Origin: Adineta ricciae
Taxonomy: Eukaryota > Rotifera > Eurotatoria > Adinetida > Adinetidae
Reading direction: 5' to 3'
DNA: 64,000 nt
Assembly: GCA_905250025.1 (NCBI GenBank)
Contig: CAJNOJ010000102.1
Location: 248,001-312,000, forward strand
Every line of letters starts with the position of its first letter. Position 1 is the stretch's first letter. Under the pieces are notes generated by a model. The model was not told the DNA's origin. It was given only the letters and a program-made list of their open reading frames with translations, and did no database searches. The translations under genes and the position numbers were made by a program. Positions 20,791 through 33,600 of the stretch are shown piece after piece.

Positions 20791-21984
20791 GCTGATGAAT
20801 CGAAAAAGAGCTGATGTAAGACCTCGAGATTCTGATGATAATAGACAAGTAATCTAATAAGAAAGATACGTGTTCTAATAAATTTTGCGAGCACGGCTTA
20901 AGAAAGAAAACGCTTTGAGATACTTTTTTGTGTGAATATACACATGACATGACATTGCTGTTAGATCATTTTTTTTCTTATTTATGATAACACAAACGTG
21001 GTATCAAATGATCCTGTCCGAGCGACCGGTTACTTTTTTTATTACTAGAGGAGAGAAGTTTTATACGCCATTTCAATCTCATTCTTGCCTGAAAATTGTC
21101 GTTCTTCACATGCTCGAAGATAAATATTGCTCGTCAAAGTATGTCACGATGGATTTAGAGTAAGTGAAGAATCGATTTTTTCGCATGTACAGCATTGAAA
21201 TCTATACTAGAAAAATAAAGTATGCATATTACTCATAATACTGGAGGGCTTTAAAAGGAGAGGACAACAAAACGTACGATATTTTCTAAGTAATAATTCA
21301 ATGCAACGCTTCATCGTGTAGTGCACTCTTTATTTGTTCATAGGATCAAAGAATTTGTTCTTGTATACAACTCAAATACATAGGTTTCTCATAATCGATG
21401 ACTGATGTTTCATACTATATAGAAATGCAACTAATTTGATTTCTGTCATCATTGTACGGGCTCTGTCGTAGGCAATTATGAAGATATTCACACATATAGT
21501 TTTTTGAACACAAAATTCTTTTGAGCTCTCTCTACTACTTCGTTGTTAAGCATAATGACGTGTTTAATTGGAAAGAACCGCTCTCATTAAGTGTTTATTA
21601 TCTTTTCGAGAGACACGTCTAGTCGCTTCTCGACCCTAGAAGTATCTGAGTGAAGTGACAATAGGTTTCTCACCAACACAATTGTGCTCCACGTAACTTT
21701 ATTCCAAAGTATTTCCAATCTTATCGAACAAATTATCAAAACCGCTCTCAGCTGACACAACTCCATTTCTTTTATCAGTACTTTCCGCACATGGAAACTT
21801 GATTGAAAACAAAACTACTCCGACAGTCGAATTAATGAACACCTATCTATCACTGCACCAGCAGGCAAGGACAACAAGCGAAGTATAACACATAAAGCAT
21901 ATGGTTCTAGTAATAGGCACACCTGATAGCCATATTCGAACAAATATGCGCAGCATTCAACTGTTTCTTTTCATGTCTAGATTC
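20791..21984. other. Intergenic, unique to the second duplicate
   Basis: About 1.2 kb between the upstream block and GT61 copy 2, with no counterpart in copy 1. I see no coding, RNA or mobile-element signal. Confidence 0.4.
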
Positions 21985-22033
21985 TAGTGAATTGATATAA
22001 TCATCCACTGGTAAATCATCGACAACTATTACA

Positions 22034-23389
22034 ATGTACTTTCGTCCACTTCGACTCTTCAAATTCATCATCACTTTCATTTCCATTATCATACTCATCT
22101 ATGAGCTCCGCCGACTACTACATTCACCATCACTCACACCCTCATCCGAAGATCAACACACTCAACAAATTCCTCAACAGCCCATTCCAACAGCAGATAT
22201 CCAACATGTGTCACACACGCTCCCACCATTCTACATTTCCCTGCCTCACTTCTCGGATGACGAAGCAAAGATCTGGTTCTACAACTCATCCTACTACAAG
22301 TTCCACTCTAAACTGTGTGCTGATGGAACTTGTGAAAGTCAAGGAGTGCTGTTCAACAATAGCAAAGAACATCTCTCTGTCAACACGTTCCTCGTCCCCA
22401 ACGGTCTCTATCTCAACGATGAATGTGGTTATAACTACGGTGGCGCTGCGCTGAAACGAACATTCCACAGCACAGACGAAACGACTGTGATCTATGACAA
22501 GGCTATCATCTTCACTGTTCCTGATGGATGGAGTTTTCAGCATTTCCTTGATGGCGTGGGACCCAAACTAGCTCACTCTCACTCCTATCTACAACAATAT
22601 CCCGATGCTAAAGTGCTTATTCTCAAAGGTGCTCGATTCGATCGATCCGTCCAAGAGATCTGGTCCATGCTAGGTTGGTGTCTTTGTTGTCTGTCATGAA
22701 AAATCGGTTGAGTGTGTGTGCGTGTTTGTGTTGTAGGGGTGGAGAACGAACAGAGGATTGTTCATTATTCTTCGAACATGAAAGTTGGTGCTCGTCTTCT
22801 CATCAATCCATGTCGAACACCTGGTATTCATCCTCGTCTCTGGCAAGATGCTCGTCTCATGTACTGGTCGATCTCGGGACTTCTCAAAACGAACTCATCA
22901 GCTCCGTCCGAAAGAAAGAACTTCATCTACATCCAGCGAACATCTACGAATGCGATGAACAGCGGTCGTCTGATAGTCAACGAACAGGCGTTCGTGGAAG
23001 TATTTCGTGCATACTGCGCCAAGCATTCTCTCAACTATGTTCAGTACGATCACTCGAAAGACACCGGTCACATTCGATCTCGGATCGAGCTGTTCTATAA
23101 TGCGCGAGTGATCATTGGTGTTCACAGCGGTGCACTGTCGAACATGAACTTTGCCCAATCGGGCACGACGGTGATCGAAGTGATGCCATATCGATCGGGT
23201 TCGAGTTCGCTGCCGATGACGTGTTCAATGTTTCGTGTGGAAGATATGAAGGCATGTGCTGGCTATATTTTGTATACTCAAGCACAGTTGTTGAATCAAT
23301 CATACTGGATGTTGCCATTTGTTGTTAATGGCGAGAGTAATCTGAATGTTGATCTGAATCGTGTTCAAAAACTGTTGGATCAGATCTGA
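22034..23389 (+). CDS. GT61-family glycosyltransferase, copy 2 (intact)
   Basis: Exon 1 22034-22673, intron 22674-22736 (63 nt), exon 2 22737-23389; 430 aa. It has an N-terminal anchor (residues about 8-26), a Ser/Thr/Pro/Gln-rich stem (SPSLTPSSEDQHTQQIPQQP) and a lumenal catalytic domain with NDECGYNYGGAALKRTFHS, VPDGWSFQHFLDGVGPKL, LINPCRTPGIHPRLWQDARL and the GT61 signature GVHSGALSNMNFAQSGTTVI. Several N-glycosylation sequons. It differs from copy 1 at only a handful of residues (for example CESQGVLFNNS against CESRGVLFNNT, and VFRAYC against VLRAYC). Homology to copy 1 begins just upstream of the ATG (AGTGAATTGATATAATC) and ends soon after the stop. Confidence 0.9.
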
Positions 23390-23659
23390 TGATGGTGATA
23401 ATCATGTGTAGTTGTGATAAGCATATCTTGTTTTTGTTCTGATGAATAATAAAGGTGTTACTAATTATTTTGTTAAAGGTAGGCTGAGACGTTAATAATC
23501 ACGCATTATTTAACATGGTGTATATTATTCCTGAGAAAACTTCGAGAAGTGTTTGATGAAAAGTATTTGTTCCACGAGTTTTGAGGAGGACTTCGTTGTT
23601 TGTTTACTTCAAATATCAGGTTCCAAAGGGGCAGTCAAATGTTCATCCTTGAAGTTCAA

Positions 23660-23740
23660 GCTGCGATGGCCGAGTGGTTAAGGCGTCTGACTCGAAATCA
23701 GATGGGTTCTCCCGCGTAGGTTCGAATCCTACTCGCAGCG
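23660..23740 (+). tRNA. tRNA-Ser(CGA)
   Basis: Acceptor stem GCTGCGA/TCGCAGC with discriminator G, A-box TGGCCGAGTGG, anticodon loop CTCGAAA giving anticodon CGA, a long variable arm as expected for serine, and B-box GGTTCGAATCC. No intron. A T5 run at 23747-23751 is the Pol III terminator. Confidence 0.95.
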
Positions 23741-23746
23741 CTTCTC

Positions 23747-23751
23747 TTTTT
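23747..23751 (+). terminator. Pol III terminator of tRNA-Ser
   Basis: Run of five T six bases after the tRNA 3' end. Confidence 0.8.
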
Positions 23752-24663
23752 ACATCTTTTATCACATATTCTGTACAGAAAAGAGATGGAGATGGGGCTG
23801 AGGAAGAAAGGTAAATTTTTATAAAGATGAAGCTTATCTCCCGATATTATTTAGAAAGCTTGTCATTAACAAGTCAACAACGAAATATTTTGCTCATAAA
23901 AAGTACCTACTAAATTCGTTTACCTCGGCCGCACTAATGGCTTAAACTAACAAACATTATCTTTTCTCAGTTTTCCTGTTGCGAGACAGTAAGAGATGCA
24001 GAATTCAAGTTAGAAAATGTAACATTAGAAGCATCGATGACCAACCACAAGACGTTCATTTAAAAACCAAGTTACTTCTGACATGTGAATTCACATGCTC
24101 TCTTTCTGTTTACTGAATGTCGTCCTATTGGAAGTCGAGCAAATATGCACTTTGTTCATTGGAAACCCGTTGTACAAAATCAATTAAATGCATGATTCAA
24201 ACAGTATTTTTGTTTTATTTTCCAGGTAATGAGGTAACTATGGATGAAAATGGGTATGTTTAGTCGATACATTTAAAGCTTCGCATCTCCTTCAGCATCA
24301 ATCAGTCGAAAAAGAAAATAAGACTTTAAGTCATCCAAATGTTGAATCACATTAGAAGAGGAGAGATCGACGATGTTTTGATAGAAACCAAATAATGTCC
24401 TATTCAAAAGAGTATGGTCATGATTAGTCATTCAGCTACTCTCGAGATGTCGCTGTTGTTCCGATGTAATAGAATTAATATATTTTGCCTTTTTTTATAT
24501 TCTGATTAACGACGCCGAGAAACAAGGTTGCCTAATTATAAAATTGGCTTTTGAGCTGAAGTTATCCACAAGTCAGTAGAGGTTTTCTCTAAGTGATATC
24601 GATGAACATGGTTGACTAAGGAGAATTTCATTGACACGTGCATTCATTCTTTCATACAATATT
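23752..24663. other. Intergenic, no gene seen
   Basis: AT-rich spacer between the tRNA and CEP83. No recognisable ORF or repeat. The last 100 bp are the CEP83 5' region. Confidence 0.45.
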
Positions 24664-27264
24664 ATGGCAGCGATCTCGTCTCTCGCAGCAAGTCTGGACG
24701 GAGGTGGTGGTGCTTTGAATGCAAGCGGAACAGGTGGAATCGAGATGGCGAAAGCACTCTCGAGTATGCAGATACGCAATGAACAGTTTCGACAATTGTA
24801 TGAAGAATTAAAGAAGGAATATGCTTCGTTGTCTGAAGCATATGCTGATTGTCAACAAACATTAGAAAAGTCGACAGAAGAGAATCGCCAAATGCAAGAA
24901 AAGTTCAAGAACTTACTCGACAAATTACAAATTGATAATCGAAAGAAACAAGCACAAATCGAAGAAATGAAGACACAGGTTCGATCTTCAATTCTCAAAT
25001 GCGCTCTCCTAGTCCAATGTTTTCTTATTTAGTTACTCGACAATAGTAAAATTGATCAAATTCGCGACCGTCTATCTTCCGAAGTCGAAGGTCCATATAA
25101 ATTAGCTTTATCACAATTAGGAAGTCAATTGGAGCAAACGAAAGCGGAGTTAACGAAAGTTCGCTTTGAACTGAATGCTCGAATCAAAGAACACGCTTCA
25201 GAATTATCGCAAAAGGATCAGATAGCTGAAGAATTTCAATTGAAAACAGAAAAGGAATTAGGTGCGTTAAGAAAAGAACGTGATCTTCTTCAGCAACATA
25301 TTCGTCAAGAACATCAGAAAGATTCCACAATTGAGCAAAATCGTGCAAGAGAACTGACACAGCTAAAAGCCAAAGTGGAACAGTTAAATCAGGAACTAAG
25401 TGAAGCACGAGAAGTAAAACTGCACGCCGAACAAATAGCTGCAGCTGCCCAACGAGAGTTGTTGAAAGAACGTTCATTATCCAAGACCAATTCTTCCTTG
25501 ATCGAAGTAAAAAAGAAAAGCTTACACTATCACACTTTTAACCTCTTCTTTTCTGTCTCGTAGAATGAACGCGATTCATTAAAACAACAACTAACGAGCA
25601 CTCATCAGGAGCTAACATCAGTTAGTGAACAATTGACGACAGTCAATCGACAATTGCATGAACGCGAACTTCGAATTGCACAGATAAATTCTGATTATGA
25701 AAATCTTCAACATCGATATAAACTCGAAGTTGCAAATCATAAAATTGAATTAGCTAAAGTACAACGAGATCAATTAGAGCAACAAGAACAGCTTAAAACA
25801 CATGTCCAAGGTTAGTTTAATCATTTTCTTCTTAATAGACAAAGGATGTGTTTCTATTTAGAACTCGAAGAAAAAATCGCGTCATTAACATCTGACAAAG
25901 CCAAACTACAACTAACCATTCAAGAGAAAGAACACAATCTATTAACAAATGTTCAAGCAGCTAGAGAAGATGAATGGAAGAAGATCAGCGAAATAACAAA
26001 CGAAAAGTAAGAAAGTTCTTTTTTTTTGTACATTGACTCTATCAATTTCTCTTCTAAGACTGAATTTCGAAGCTGAGCTGAATATCTTACGGAAATCGAA
26101 CGATGATCGACAAAAACAGTTCGAGATTGAACGCGATCGTTTATATGAGCAAATCAGAAGTTTAGAAAAAGTTCGCGATGATTTAACTAAGGAGAATTCG
26201 CATTTGAATTCAACCGTTAAACAAACAAATGATTATCAGAATGAACTTGAACGTGAACAAGAAAAAACTCGCGAACTGTACAAGAAATGTATCAAACTCG
26301 AAACTCAACTTTCATCTACCAACGGAATCGAAGTAAAACCTTCGATATTCCTTTCTTTTCATTTACTAAAATCTTCTTTTTTTTTCGTAGCAAGAGTTGA
26401 CGGACATGAATTTGAAATTGAAAAACGAATTGAATCATTTGATGAACGAATATCATGCGAATAAACAAGAAGTTCAACAAGTAAATAGTTTCTAGATTAG
26501 AAAACCATCGATTATCATTTGATCTTTTAGATGAACAATCAATGTACGACAACGATCGAAAATGCTCGGCGAGCGTTCTTCAACGATCGAAAAGAAATGG
26601 AGATGAAAATTGAACAGTTAGTCGAACAATTAAAAAAATATAAGAAAAGAATCAACGAGCTGCAAAAAGAAAAGAAAGATTATCGATCGCGTTATCAGAA
26701 TTTTTCACAAAAATTAGTAGAAAAAAGTCAATTAATTGAAGCTAAGCTTAATGAAATTAAACAAAAAGAACAAAGTCTGCAGTAAGTACACGTCTCTTAC
26801 GCGATATTTCGTGTTACATCTTGTTACTACTCTAGGAATGTAGTTAGTTTACAAACACATAATCAAGTAAAACGTCAATTAGCACAATTATTGAAAAAAC
26901 ATGCACAATTTCAAACAGTTCTTGATACAAACAACACCACTGTCATTAACGATTCAACAGCACTTCCATCAGAAGTAATTTCGATGAAATAATCGATGAA
27001 AGTTTCTATGAATCATTGTTTTTAATAGGATAAATATGATCTTAATTCAATGTTAACTCGTCTTGATCGTCTATCATACGAACAAAATCATCAATTAAAA
27101 GATTTCATTCCAAGTAATTGAATTTTTCTGTCGTCTGCCGTTGAACGTTCTTCTCTCTTGTAGTGAAAGAGTCTTCGTTAATTCTTTCAAATCATCATGA
27201 AACAACTACGACTTCTTCACCAGATAAACGGAGAACGATTCAATTCGAAGAAGACACAAAATAA
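24664..27264 (+). CDS. CEP83: Centrosomal protein of 83 kDa (CCDC41), 706 aa
   Basis: CEP83 is a distal appendage protein that docks the mother centriole to the membrane at the start of cilium formation. Ten exons join in phase: 24664-24978, 25033-25506, 25564-25810, 25862-26006, 26059-26332, 26391-26480, 26531-26781, 26836-26974, 27029-27113, 27164-27264 (2121 nt, close to the human length of about 700 aa). The product is almost entirely coiled coil. Collinear family landmarks are RNEQFRQLYEELKKEYASL near the start, KIDQIRDRLSSEVEGPYKLA, the central LREKE/NDDRQKQ heptads, VKRQLAQLLKKHAQFQTVL and LNSMLTRLDRLSYEQNHQLK near the end. The first ATG in frame after an upstream non-ATG region is at 24664. 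Confidence 0.85.
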
Positions 27265-27827
27265 ATGAAGAATGCCGTTCTTCACTTAGCGAACTATTCT
27301 TTATTTCAATTCTACAGATATGCGTTTTTCTTCAAAAGTTTCTACAGCCCTGTGCTACGAACATTTTAGATAGATTATCTTTCTTACCATTATTTAAATT
27401 AGTTTATCATCGCTGTGTTTATTACAATTATACTGGGCTTGTCGCTTTTTTTCTTCTTTATGTAAACGTCTTTATGAGTTTGATTTCGAAAAAAAAGAAT
27501 AGTTTTTTCATATTATATGATTTGAAAATCACTATTGATCAGCTGGTGGTCGCGAATTACGGCCTATCGATTTGTTCGAAGCTATTTATACCACGTTCTC
27601 GAATGGTAGCATGAACATTATTTTCTAGAGCACGATTTGCATTTCACTTTGAGAAGCGAGCGTTTCTTATTACCAAGAACTTGGAATAGAAACCCAATTC
27701 TCTTATGTATTCTTTTGGGAAAATTATTACTACTACGTGTAGACTAAGAAGGAAGCAATGCATCAAAATAAAAATGATCATATCATGCTTCGACTGATTT
27801 ACAGTGGTTCTAATCGATATATTTAAT
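27265..27827. other. Intergenic, no gene seen
   Basis: 3' flank of CEP83 with T-rich tracts; nothing recognisable. Confidence 0.4.
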
Positions 27828-28080
27828 CAAATTGACGATTGAGACTGATAATAAACATCGGTGAAGAACATTTATTTAACGGTTTATAGTATTTTGGGCG
27901 ATCATTTTTTCGATCGATTTATGCAGAAAGCTCAGATTTGAATGATCTTCAAGATAAATCGATGCCATTAACCACTCTGAAAAATTCAGCTCTTTTTTAT
28001 CAAAGGAAAGTATATTTGTATGAAGATTTAGTTGCAAAATATCAAGTTTTTCGAGAATGGAATTACAGCTGTATTCAAAA
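27828..28080 (+). pseudogene. NBAS relic (5' leader plus internal exon fragment)
   Basis: 27828-27862 matches the NBAS leader at 30632-30664 (CAAATTGACGATTGAGACTG and on). From about 27925 the plus frame LNDLQDKSMPLTTLKNSALF, then VYLYEDLVAKYQVFREWNY, matches NBAS exon 7 (LNDLQAKSVPLTIPQ, LYLYEDLIEKCQVFQ, FREWTYQQIA) with internal deletions. Everything between the leader and this exon is missing. Confidence 0.8.
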
Positions 28081-28436
28081 ATCTTGCGCATATTGTCACA
28101 CAATTTTACTTTTAGATCATTCATGTAATTCGCAATCGGATATGTATGCATGGGAAACAAGAGAAGTTAAACTTTGGCATAGTCAGCGAAGTACATAGTA
28201 AGATAAACTTCTTGAGTGCAATTGCTTTTTAAAGGCGAGAAAACCGTCATGGAGAAATGCCGATTTTGTGAAAATTTTTTAAAATACAATTGTATATGTG
28301 TACACATACAGATACATATATTTATATATGTAATTGAAAGACAATATGATCAGCAATCACCTTTGCTAGAGAAAAATGCCTGTGGCAAGACGAAAGAAGG
28401 AAAAACGAAAACTACGTAGTAAAGCATATGCTATTC

Positions 28437-29215
28437 CTAATCTTGTGGTACTTCAAATGTTTCTTGTTGTTGAAGATTAGGATGGTATGTTTGTATCGGT
28501 TCGATATTTGCTTGTTGTCTTTTTGAGAAAAAAAGTAACGACTTTAATTCTTTTCGAAATAATGATCCCGTCAGTGTAAATAAATAAAATGATGTTACGC
28601 GGTGTCAGTGAAGGCTGCATAATTAGAAACGTCGCTAAGAAGACTTTCTAGTTGTTTGCGCTGCAGGGTTTTGCTATCATTAATTGTAATATATGAATAA
28701 ATTCTTTGAATCGATATCGGTAATGATAAAATTTGAAATATCACAACTTGAACAATAAGCATCAGAGCTAGTTGTCGATCTTTTGTATTCGCCGCACGAT
28801 TTATTGGTCGATGCCGAACATTTCTGATAGTCATACCACCAAACAAAAGCATGCATATTGGTGGAAGAAGACTGTAGAAAACAAGTAAACTAAAGTTGTT
28901 GTAAGTATTACAAAATTGCGACACGAGCGCACAAGCAGTGCCATTTAGATTTCCGTAGAAATAAATGAACATTTCCATCCAAATCAAAGATAACATGATC
29001 CATATGCTACAAACGATTCGTTGGAAAACGTCGAGCTGACTAAATGAACGTATATGAACACTAGCAGAACTTGATGCATATCGACATGGTTTATTTCGAA
29101 GTGAAGAGAGTGTGAAAATAAGACAATTGAGAATATTACCAATTGATCCCGAAATGAGCAACGTAAATGGTATATAAGTATTTAATCCATTTTGAATAGC
29201 TGGAAGATTTGGCAT
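28437..29215 (-). pseudogene. Class A GPCR pseudogene, inverted copy of the gene at 39435
   Basis: Reads MPNLPAIQNGLNTYIPFTLL, then GSIGNILNCLIF (TM1). It then jumps from SLRNKPC straight to RYASSSASVHIRSF, an in-frame loss of about 67 residues covering TM2, TM3 and the DR of the DRY motif. TM4 to TM6 follow as in the intact gene. A small insertion at about 28590-28597 puts a TAA in TM7 (AAFTDTA then stop), although homologous codons (TLTGSLFRKELKSLLFFSK) continue in another frame to about 28437. Not functional as a 7TM receptor. Confidence 0.9.
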
Positions 29216-29373
29216 GACTAATCTGATTTCGTGGATATAGCTTCGTAAAGGATGAACTTTCGTATTAGATTTATAAATGTACTCGATAAATATTGGAAAA
29301 CTTCTTGATTGAACGAACAATCTATGTCTTTACTCAAAGATTCGGAACACAAAGGTTTTCTTCTCCTCTTATT

Positions 29374-29942
29374 TTAACCCTTTGTTGGCGGGGTTTGTTT
29401 GAACAAGTCAAGTTTTTTAAAACAGTGAAAACAGATATTTATTCAATCAAAAACCGTCATCAAAAGTGTTTTAAGGTGTGATAAGCTTTGAAACAGTCAA
29501 TTACGCATAATCCAACATCACATTCTTCGCACTGATATCTTGTGTATTTGACTGATTTTTCTTTTTTTTTTCTGTATGAGAGCATACATAACATGTCCTC
29601 TGCGCAGCAGCTTTTGAGGCAGTAGGAGGAACAAGTGATGGAAAATGTCTAGCAGATAAACGTAGTGGTGAATCAATTGTTGGTCTTCCGATAGAAATTC
29701 GTCTTTGGTTACCATATTTTGATAAGAAATTTCCATTATACACTGTTGAAAATTACCAAATGCACTATGTTCGGATTTTTCTAATATTTCGAAGTACTGA
29801 CAGGATTACTTTCTCAATACAGGAAAAGTACTCTACAGGCTGTTTCTACTCACTTTTGATTGATTTGAAATATATACCACTCCTCAACGTTGAGAAAATA
29901 GTCTAGATGGTATATATACCATGCCCGCCAACAAAGGGCTAA
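29374..29942. mobile_element. piggyBac-type element, internally deleted
   Basis: Perfect 15-bp terminal inverted repeats: CCCTTTGTTGGCGGG at 29378-29392 and its reverse complement at 29924-29938. The left end abuts TTAA (29374-29377), the piggyBac target; the right end abuts CTAA (29939-29942), one base off. The interior holds only the C-terminal part of a transposase on the minus strand. Palindromes GGTATATATACC and CAACGTTG lie just inside the right end. About 565 bp in all, hence non-autonomous. It lies upstream of the GPCR relic. Confidence 0.85.
29460..29743 (-). pseudogene. piggyBac transposase C-terminal fragment, frameshifted
   Basis: Minus frame 29743 onward reads SPLRLSARHFPSLVPPTASK, then QRTCYVCSHTEKKKK. 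After an A-run frameshift the cysteine motif continues as CEECDVGLCVIDCFKAYHT and stops at 29460. Together these give the Cys-rich zinc-binding C-terminus of piggyBac (DDE_Tnp_1_7) transposases. The DDE core is absent. Confidence 0.85.
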
Positions 29943-30671
29943 GGTAGATTTACTTATACGCCTAAAATGTGAAAGTAAAACTAACAATAATAGACTTACG
30001 ACGCGTATTGTAGTATGAAATTCAATGTGACGTATGCTCAAAGAAGAAAACCGAACTGATGAAGAATTGCGATTGCATATGAGATATATATTCGTTGCGA
30101 AAACAGCAATATATGTCCAAACACTAAAACGATCTATTCAATCATCAATTAGATAGGTAGTTTTACATAACAACGGGATATTAATTGATCAACTCATTGT
30201 TAACCTGCCCAATATGTTTTGATATAAAATGGGCATAATGGTAAATTTTTCTCCGTATGACAGAAACACGATTCATTTCATATTAAGAATATAAACGAAG
30301 TTATTAAAAGTTATCAAAGAAAGCAATTTTTACGTTGCGCTTAATTCAGTGTAGAAAATGATGATGTAGCTGTTGGATTCTCAGTCTCATGGAGTATGTC
30401 TCGAATTCAGGGTAATATCTTATTGGCAATAAGACAATAGGCCCTCGTATTTGAACCAAGCTTCTGTTTAGATTTTTCCGGCCTAATTAAATCGTTTCAT
30501 TTTCAAATGAATGAAACCTTTGCCTTCACACTCGACTGTATCATAGCGCCATCTAATGACTATATTTCCCTTGTCTGATCCAACCAAAGGCTATCATCAT
30601 CATCACTATTAGCCAAATGTGTAAAATAGCCAAATTGACGATTGAGACTGATAATAAATATCGGGATAGTC
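29943..30671. other. NBAS upstream region
   Basis: No gene seen. The last 40 bp (30632-30671) are the NBAS leader that is also found in the relic at 27828. Confidence 0.45.
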
Positions 30672-33600
30672 ATGTCCGGTGAATTGTTATTTGAATTAAT
30701 TGACAAAGCGCAATGGTCATTCGAGAGAAAAGTTACTCGAACAGGAAAAGACCAATCATGGTCATTAAATACCAGTAAATCGATTTGGATCGATCATCTA
30801 ATTTCACTAATTCACCTATTTCTTAGCTTTTAAAAGATGGTTCAGTTCATCCATAACAATATCTCCCAATGCTCAACGATTCCTTCAACAATCAGGAAGA
30901 TATTCCTCTCCTGTCTCTGTTCATATTCCGTATGTTCTACTTTTTGTCGAACCATAACGTCACACATTCTCGCTCTTCATAGATCGGATCGTTTGGCTTT
31001 AGTTATCAACAACAATCTCTGCATCATATCGCTTGTTACATCTGATGTCTTATTAGAAATTCCACTCGATGTCATTCAATCAGACGAATATAATTATTTG
31101 AACAACTTAGCTTGGTCCAATAATGGAAAATTCATAGCGTATGGACATTGGTCAGGTGCTGTTTGTGTTTATTCCTCTATCGATGGGCAAGTATTACATG
31201 AACTAACAACAAAATCGGTATTTTAATTCTTTTAAATCTGATAAAAATGATAAACCATTGTGTGTTATTTAGTTAAATCGTCGCGAAGATTCATTTGTTC
31301 AAATGTGGTTTTCCGGAAGTGATGCATCTCAGTAAGACATATGTCAAGTTTTCTTCATTGTTTGTTTTCATTTCCTATTGAAATAGATTTATCGATTTGT
31401 TATGTTTGAAACGCAGTGGCGAATTAATTCGTTATGTAATGAGCGTTGACGATATTGCCTCATGTGCAAACGAGAAATTCGAATATAGTATTGCATGTGC
31501 AATCATTGACGAAAACCTTAATCAACTGTATGTTGTACCGTTTGATACAAAGTCGATTTTTGTTTGGAAAATTGTCGACACAAAGCCATCGATTATCAAA
31601 ATAAAAGAAATTCGAGAAGATGATAATGATGTTTACATTTATGGCTTGTCACTTTCTCCGAATGAAACTTTCCTTGCCGCAATACTCTCAGATCAATCTG
31701 TTGTTCTTTATCAGAATGATGAACAATTACATCGACTAACGAATGTAAGAATTCAATCTGATATAATGTACTTTGTATTGCGATCAATTGAAATTTTAGT
31801 TGAAGATACCTGAAAATCGATCATTTATTTGTAATCTCGATTATTGGGATGATAAGGTTTGTTCAATGATACTTTTAAACAAATGAAGACGAACTAGATC
31901 AACTCTATTTAGACTTTAATATTATTCTATTCGGATGGTTCAATGAGTTTTCACGAGGGTACGAAATCTCTCGAAGAATATCGTTATAAACCGAATCAAT
32001 TCAATGCCTGGCCACGTTTATGTCATCGACCTTTATCCAATGAACTATTTCTGATTGATTGTCAAATAAATCCCATTCACGATGATGAAAATGACGACGA
32101 ACAACATGTGAATATCGTCACCCGCTTATTTCGTTCATTTCAAGATTCTACTGAATCAATCAATGAACGATTAATATTACTTGAACATAGTGATCCATGT
32201 CGTTTAATAGAAAATTTGATATCAAGTGGTGATTATGGTGGTGCTCTACGTATTTGTGATGTTTTCGATCGAAAAGATTTAGCCGATCAAATTCATGAAA
32301 AAGAAGCACGTTCATCTTCGTCTCAAATCGGAGAGCATCTAACGAGAATTCAATCACGTCTTCATGTCCTGCAATTATGTACAACTATACTGTATCCGTC
32401 AGGAGATGAACAACTTCGATTGATTCGATTTGGTCTTGATCAGGCAACGAAAGAACAGTTATTCAATAGTTTATATTATTCTGATCAACCGTTTTTTCAA
32501 TCGATTTATAAAGAAAACTTAGCTCTGAACGATCTTCAAGCCAAATCGGTGCCGCTCACTATTCCACAGAAACAAATTCTTCTTTATCGAAGAAAACTTC
32601 TCGACGAAAGGAGAAAACTATATTTATACGAAGACTTAATTGAAAAATGTCAAGTTTTTCAAGAATATCAATCGAATGTTTTTGACAAATTTCGAGAATG
32701 GACTTATCAACAAATCGCCATTCGTTGTGCAAGAGTAATACAAATTTGTCTCTTCTAAAATTTGAAAGCTAATTCTTCGATTGTGCTTTAGAAAGGTTGT
32801 TTAAATGGCTTGAAACTTGTCTTGGATCGTGCGATACCTTCGATACCATCAGCTGATTTATTATCAATCTTAACGGAGATCCCTGAAACGATTACGCTGG
32901 CGGAATACGAAGATTTAATTCCGGAATTTTCTACAATGAACAATGAAGACGAAGTCGTCCAACGAAAAGAAAATGATTGGAGTGACAAATATATAACCCA
33001 GTCCGAAGAAACAATTCAACCGATCGATCAATCGGTTTATGTTCAATGGTACAAAGAAAGAATCCTTTCGTTTGAATCGTTTGGTTTCCTGGAAAATTCG
33101 TTGCAACTATGTAAACATGCAGTTGAAAACGAGAATCTTCAAGAGTTTTCCTCGCTGTACAATAATCTTCGCATAGAATTTCTTTTAAGTAAATCCTGCG
33201 AACAGGATTTAACGTTAGAACAGCTGGAAAACATGCCCAAAGAAGACGTCTTAGAGTTGGTTTTAACTTTTAAAAATGATTCGAACGAAGATGATATCGA
33301 TAAACGTATTCAACAAGTTTTACTACCAATTATGGAATTCAGTCACCAATCCAATGAATATTTGAAAAATATTTGCATTAAAAAATTGCAGAACGATGTC
33401 GATATTTATCCCATAGTTCGTTCGTTGAAAACGAAAGTTATTTTTACTCAAAATCAATTCGATCAATTTATTCGAGACTTAGTTTTTCATGTGAATTCAA
33501 TAACTCAACTACCCATTTGTCAACAGTTATTATCGTTAATTCAACAAAAACAAGATTTAGAATACGTTATTCGGTGAGATTTTTCCCACAAAAGCTTCAT

